Source: Flavobacterium sp. Root901 (GTDB lineage Bacteria > Bacteroidota > Bacteroidia > Flavobacteriales > Flavobacteriaceae). Taken from it: 64,000 bases of DNA. This document shows positions 60,842 to 64,000 of this stretch, piece by piece. Under the pieces are notes generated by a model. It searched no databases. It was not told the DNA's origin and saw only the letters and a list, made by a program, of their open reading frames with translations. A program made the translations under genes and the position numbers. The stretch lies in NCBI RefSeq assembly GCF_001429765.1, contig NZ_LMJB01000005.1, positions 628,490 to 692,489 on the forward strand, given 5' to 3'. How positions within the stretch are numbered: position 1 is the stretch's first letter; every line of letters starts with the position of its first letter.

Positions 60842-63451
60842 TTATGGGTTTTTTGGGGCGAGGTAGGCGTCGAGATTCTTTTTAATTTGAACCACTTTGT
60901 AATTATCAGTTGACATAATTATTGAAGGATGTGCAATTTTATATTTTTTGTCATCTTTTAAAACTCCGGCAACATCTCTGGCATATGCTTCCGATTTTAA
61001 ACCATGAATAGCCACAAAACTTTCTGTTCTATTGTATTTATCAAAGGATGTTGTTAATCTTTCAAAATTTTCGACTAACAAAAATACTCTAATAGCTTCT
61101 TCAATTTGTTTAAGCGTTTTAGAATCGTTATTTGGAACTAAATATAAAATTTTCCAGTTTTTATTGTCTGCTGTTGTAAAATTTAATCTTTCTAAAGCCG
61201 GAACTTGTTTTTCAAGAATCTCTCTGGCATTTTTACCTTCGTCACTGTTAGGGTAATTATCCGCTACATTTTCTAATCCTTTTTTATAGGCTTCTAATCC
61301 GTTTACTTTTCCTAAAGTATTTGCTTTTAATAATTCATATTTCGAAACGATATCATCTCCGGAATATTGATTGATTAAATTGTCAATATTATCCAGAACA
61401 ACATCAAATTTTTCTTCCTGATAAAGTTTATACCATTTTTGATATTCTTTTTCCGGCGATGCTATATCTTCTGAATTTGCATTGTTTAAAATCTGGGCAT
61501 ATCTTGAAGTTGGATAATTCACCGTTATATCCGATTTTATTCTGGCTGCTTTTTCCGGATTTGTTATTTGGTATATTTTATACAAATTGTACATCGCTGG
61601 CAATACCAGTTTTTCTTCTGGGTTATTTTTTAATAACTGCTCCAGCTTGTCGCTTGCTAAAGTATATTCTTTAAATTTTTCCTTATATATAAGACCTAGC
61701 TGATAATACGCAAAATTGCGTTCTGTACCAATACTATCAATTGCTTGTTTTGTTTTTGGAAGCTGTTTTTCATAAAAAGCCGTTGTATATTTTTCAACAA
61801 CAACTGTATCTGTTACTTTATTTGCGTCTACCTGATTTAGACTATCATTGAGCATTGCGGCATCGTTTACAGATTTTATTGCAGATAATCTCCAGTTTCC
61901 GCCAAGAGTTCTGTTACCCCACATTTTTTTAAACTGCAGTTTTCCATAAGCAACCGTCGTTGGGTTATAAAAATAGAATGTACTCGCTGCGTCATTTCCA
62001 GATGGAGGCCGGATTCCGTCATCAAGTCCTGCAGGCTTTCCTAATGAGTTTGGATTTATTGCTGCCGGCGCGTTCGAAGCATTTGTGTTTCGGTCAATAT
62101 TGGCCATTTTCTCTTTTTCCTTTTCTTCCTGAATTCGTTTCGCTTCGTCTTTCTTTTTAAGTTCTGCTATATAACTTTCAAAATAAATTTTTCTTTCAGA
62201 ATCCGGTAATCCGTATACTTTAATAATACTGTCATTGCGTTTTGCAATTGCTTCGTATTTAATAACGTTGTCGAGATTTTTTCTGTTTTTTTCAATAAAA
62301 GTATATTCTCTTGTTTTTGGATCTAACTTGGTCAATGTACTGTCATAATATTTGGCAGCCATTGTATAATCTGTATTTTTAAAATACATATTTCCAATAT
62401 TTCGATATGCCGAAGCCATTAAATAAGGATCTTTAGATTTTCTGCCCAAAGACTTATTGTAGAATTTCATTGCGTTTTCCTTGTCCTTCTTTTTATCATA
62501 GAAAACTCCCATTTCATAAAAAAGCACATCATAATAAGGACGGTTTTCACGATCTGCAACTAACTTATTATAGGTCTTTAAAAAAATGGTGTCATTACCA
62601 TTTTCATAATCATACATTTGAGCTTTTTTTGCATAAGCATGCATCATGTATTTTCTGTCGGCTTTACGGTTCATATCGATTACACCATCATAATAATATG
62701 CAGCGCTGTCTTTTTTGCCGGCTTCCTGATACATTTGTCCGAGTATAAATTTATATCGGGCGCGATCTTCGTTTATTCTCGAATATTCCTCAGCAATCCT
62801 TAGTTTGGCAACGGCGCTGTCCCTTTCTTCTAAATTCAGGAAAGCTTCGGCCAATAAGGCATTGGCATCAGAAAATGTTTGCTTATTTAAATCGGTTTTT
62901 TTTAATAAAAGATTAATATTCTTAATTACAATTGCATCATTTCCTAAACGCATATTGGTTTTTTCGCGCCAGATTTTTGCTGTGTAAATATTACTGCTGT
63001 TTGGGTATTTATAAAGAATATAATTGAAGGCTTCTAATGCCGGAATAAAACGCTGATCATAATATCTCGCTTTTCCAAGCATTAAATATGCTTCATCGAT
63101 TTGGTAGTTTCTTTCTCTTCCACCAATATTCATGGAGTGTTTCTGAATCGCCTTTGTCGCTTTTGTTTCTGCTTTTTCGAAATCAGCATTTTTGGCTTTT
63201 TCCCCTTCTGAGAAATTTTCATCAAACTGCATTTTTTCAATCGGAAGAAGTTTCCAGAAATTATCCTGGTTATTGGCCTGAATTGAAAGTAATCCTTTTT
63301 CCAAACCAACTCCTCCATTATACAAAATGTTATATTTTGTGCTTAATGCATGAGAATTTCTGTTCACAAAAGTATTATTCTTGGTAGAACAAGCTATCAA
63401 AAAGAAAAAAAGCGTGAGAAAAAAACTATATTTAAGAGTATTCTTTTTCAA
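60842..63451 (-). CDS. sprE: gliding motility / type IX secretion lipoprotein SprE (PorW)
   Basis: An 869-residue lipoprotein (signal ending FFLIACST, Cys21) composed of TPR-type repeats, with the segment GRERNYQIDEAYLMLGKARYY typical of the SprE/PorW family. In F. johnsoniae SprE is needed for gliding and for type IX secretion. It is the first gene of the bactofilin run and probably sets its transcription. Confidence 0.92.
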   Translation of the reverse strand: MKKNTLKYSFFLTLFFFLIACSTKNNTFVNRNSHALSTKYNILYNGGVGLEKGLLSIQANNQDNFWKLLPIEKMQFDENFSEGEKAKNADFEKAETKATKAIQKHSMNIGGRERNYQIDEAYLMLGKARYYDQRFIPALEAFNYILYKYPNSSNIYTAKIWREKTNMRLGNDAIVIKNINLLLKKTDLNKQTFSDANALLAEAFLNLEERDSAVAKLRIAEEYSRINEDRARYKFILGQMYQEAGKKDSAAYYYDGVIDMNRKADRKYMMHAYAKKAQMYDYENGNDTIFLKTYNKLVADRENRPYYDVLFYEMGVFYDKKKDKENAMKFYNKSLGRKSKDPYLMASAYRNIGNMYFKNTDYTMAAKYYDSTLTKLDPKTREYTFIEKNRKNLDNVIKYEAIAKRNDSIIKVYGLPDSERKIYFESYIAELKKKDEAKRIQEEKEKEKMANIDRNTNASNAPAAINPNSLGKPAGLDDGIRPPSGNDAASTFYFYNPTTVAYGKLQFKKMWGNRTLGGNWRLSAIKSVNDAAMLNDSLNQVDANKVTDTVVVEKYTTAFYEKQLPKTKQAIDSIGTERNFAYYQLGLIYKEKFKEYTLASDKLEQLLKNNPEEKLVLPAMYNLYKIYQITNPEKAARIKSDITVNYPTSRYAQILNNANSEDIASPEKEYQKWYKLYQEEKFDVVLDNIDNLINQYSGDDIVSKYELLKANTLGKVNGLEAYKKGLENVADNYPNSDEGKNAREILEKQVPALERLNFTTADNKNWKILYLVPNNDSKTLKQIEEAIRVFLLVENFERLTTSFDKYNRTESFVAIHGLKSEAYARDVAGVLKDDKKYKIAHPSIIMSTDNYKVVQIKKNLDAYLAPKNP

Positions 63452-63539
63452 TAGAACTGATTTTAAAGCATTAACTTCTAAAAAGCATTTTTAGTATAAT
63501 GACTGGTAAAAATACGCTTCTTTTTGAATATTAGATAAC

Positions 63540-64000
63540 TTATACCGCAAAAAAAGATTCCAGTTCCTGTAAGGTTTCTTCTGAGGTTTGAATATCTTTT
63601 ACAATTTCTCCTTTATTGAGTGCAACAATTCTGTCGCAAACCTCAACCGTGTGCTGCAGATCATGACTGGAAACCAAAATTGTTACATTTGGATTATCTG
63701 CCAATTCTTTAATAATTTTCTTTAAACGGCTAACCGTAGTTGGATCCAAATTTGCAAAAGGTTCGTCTAAAATTATAACCTCAGGATTTCCAATAAGCGT
63801 TGCAATAATGCCCACTTTTTTTTGATTTCCTTTTGATAAATCACGAAGATATTTTTTGTTATTTAAGATTTCGCCATTAAAAAATTCTTCATGTTTTGCC
63901 AGTAACGCATCTATATCTGCTTTATTCTGATGGCGTAAATCGCCGATAAAATAAAAATATTCTTCTGGAGTTAGATAGCCTATCAGGAAACTTTCATCTA
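63540..64000 (-). CDS. ABC transporter ATP-binding protein (partial, 5' end outside window)
   Basis: The minus-strand frame is open to the window edge, so the N-terminal part with Walker A is missing. Visible are the Q-loop region (TPEEYFYFIGDL), the signature LSKGNQKKV, Walker B VIILDEPFANLD and the switch His in SSHDLQHT. It is about 153 residues of a normal 230-residue subunit. Its permease probably lies upstream, outside the window. Confidence 0.9.
   Translation of the reverse strand, partial: DESFLIGYLTPEEYFYFIGDLRHQNKADIDALLAKHEEFFNGEILNNKKYLRDLSKGNQKKVGIIATLIGNPEVIILDEPFANLDPTTVSRLKKIIKELADNPNVTILVSSHDLQHTVEVCDRIVALNKGEIVKDIQTSEETLQELESFFAV

Overview
The window comes from a member of the Bacteroidota, almost certainly a Flavobacterium close to F. 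johnsoniae. The evidence is low GC, Bacteroidota-type promoters (TAnnTTTG), a gliding and type IX secretion gene (sprE), DUF4292 and WG-repeat proteins, PorT-like barrels, and a tyrosine ammonia-lyase that from memory closely resembles the characterised F. johnsoniae enzyme. No tRNA, rRNA or CRISPR array was seen.

Layout. (1) 1-6.1 kb is an accessory polymorphic-toxin locus. A large Rhs gene enters from the left edge and is broken by two frameshifts. It ends in a low-GC tip with a phospholipase A2-like His-Asp motif and is followed by a small three-helix membrane protein, a candidate immunity protein. Behind it lie an IS1-type remnant, REP-like palindromes, a frame-broken lipoprotein gene, a frame-broken ankyrin gene and an intact lipoprotein preceded by what looks like an orphan toxin tail. 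(2) 6.9-42.4 kb is a flexirubin-type pigment cluster (aryl polyene ester of a dialkylresorcinol): halogenase-like flavoenzyme, tyrosine ammonia-lyase, ketoreductase, ketosynthases, a KS/chain-length-factor pair, two ACPs, three hotdog proteins, DarA and DarB, acyltransferases, an ABC exporter, a LolA-like carrier, three outer-membrane barrels, an MMPL exporter fused to an acyltransferase, a CrtI-like oxidoreductase and an AMP-forming ligase. (3) 42.5-53.9 kb is mostly housekeeping: dusB, a MATE pump, an FtsX-type permease, rbfA, an EnvC-like protein, DUF4292, TPR, nucleotidyltransferase, dut, a flippase and a GNAT enzyme. (4) 54.0-54.5 kb is a gene-free island with a dimeric tandem repeat and a long hairpin. 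(5) 54.5-63.5 kb holds, on the minus strand, sprE, bactofilin, two small ATP-synthase-associated membrane proteins and atpBEFHAG; beta and epsilon are absent. A partial ABC ATPase runs off the right edge.

How the pigment genes fit together (inference from family knowledge): the ammonia-lyase makes 4-coumarate from tyrosine; the AMP ligase at 41.1 kb activates it; the KS/CLF pair, ketoreductase and hotdog dehydratases extend it on ACP to an aryl polyene; DarB and DarA build the dialkylresorcinol; one of several acyltransferase candidates (BtrH-like, LPLAT, MMPL-fused PlsC, C45-type) joins the two; the halogenase-like and CrtI-like enzymes modify the product; and the ABC, LolA-like, MMPL and barrel proteins place it in the outer membrane.

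The strongest second-look signals are a catalytic dyad divided between separate hotdog proteins, a BtrH-like candidate for the ester-forming step, a symmetric operator-like site between the two divergent pigment genes, the Rhs tip with its orphan cassettes, the 54 kb repeat and hairpin island, and several families of word-like intergenic repeats.
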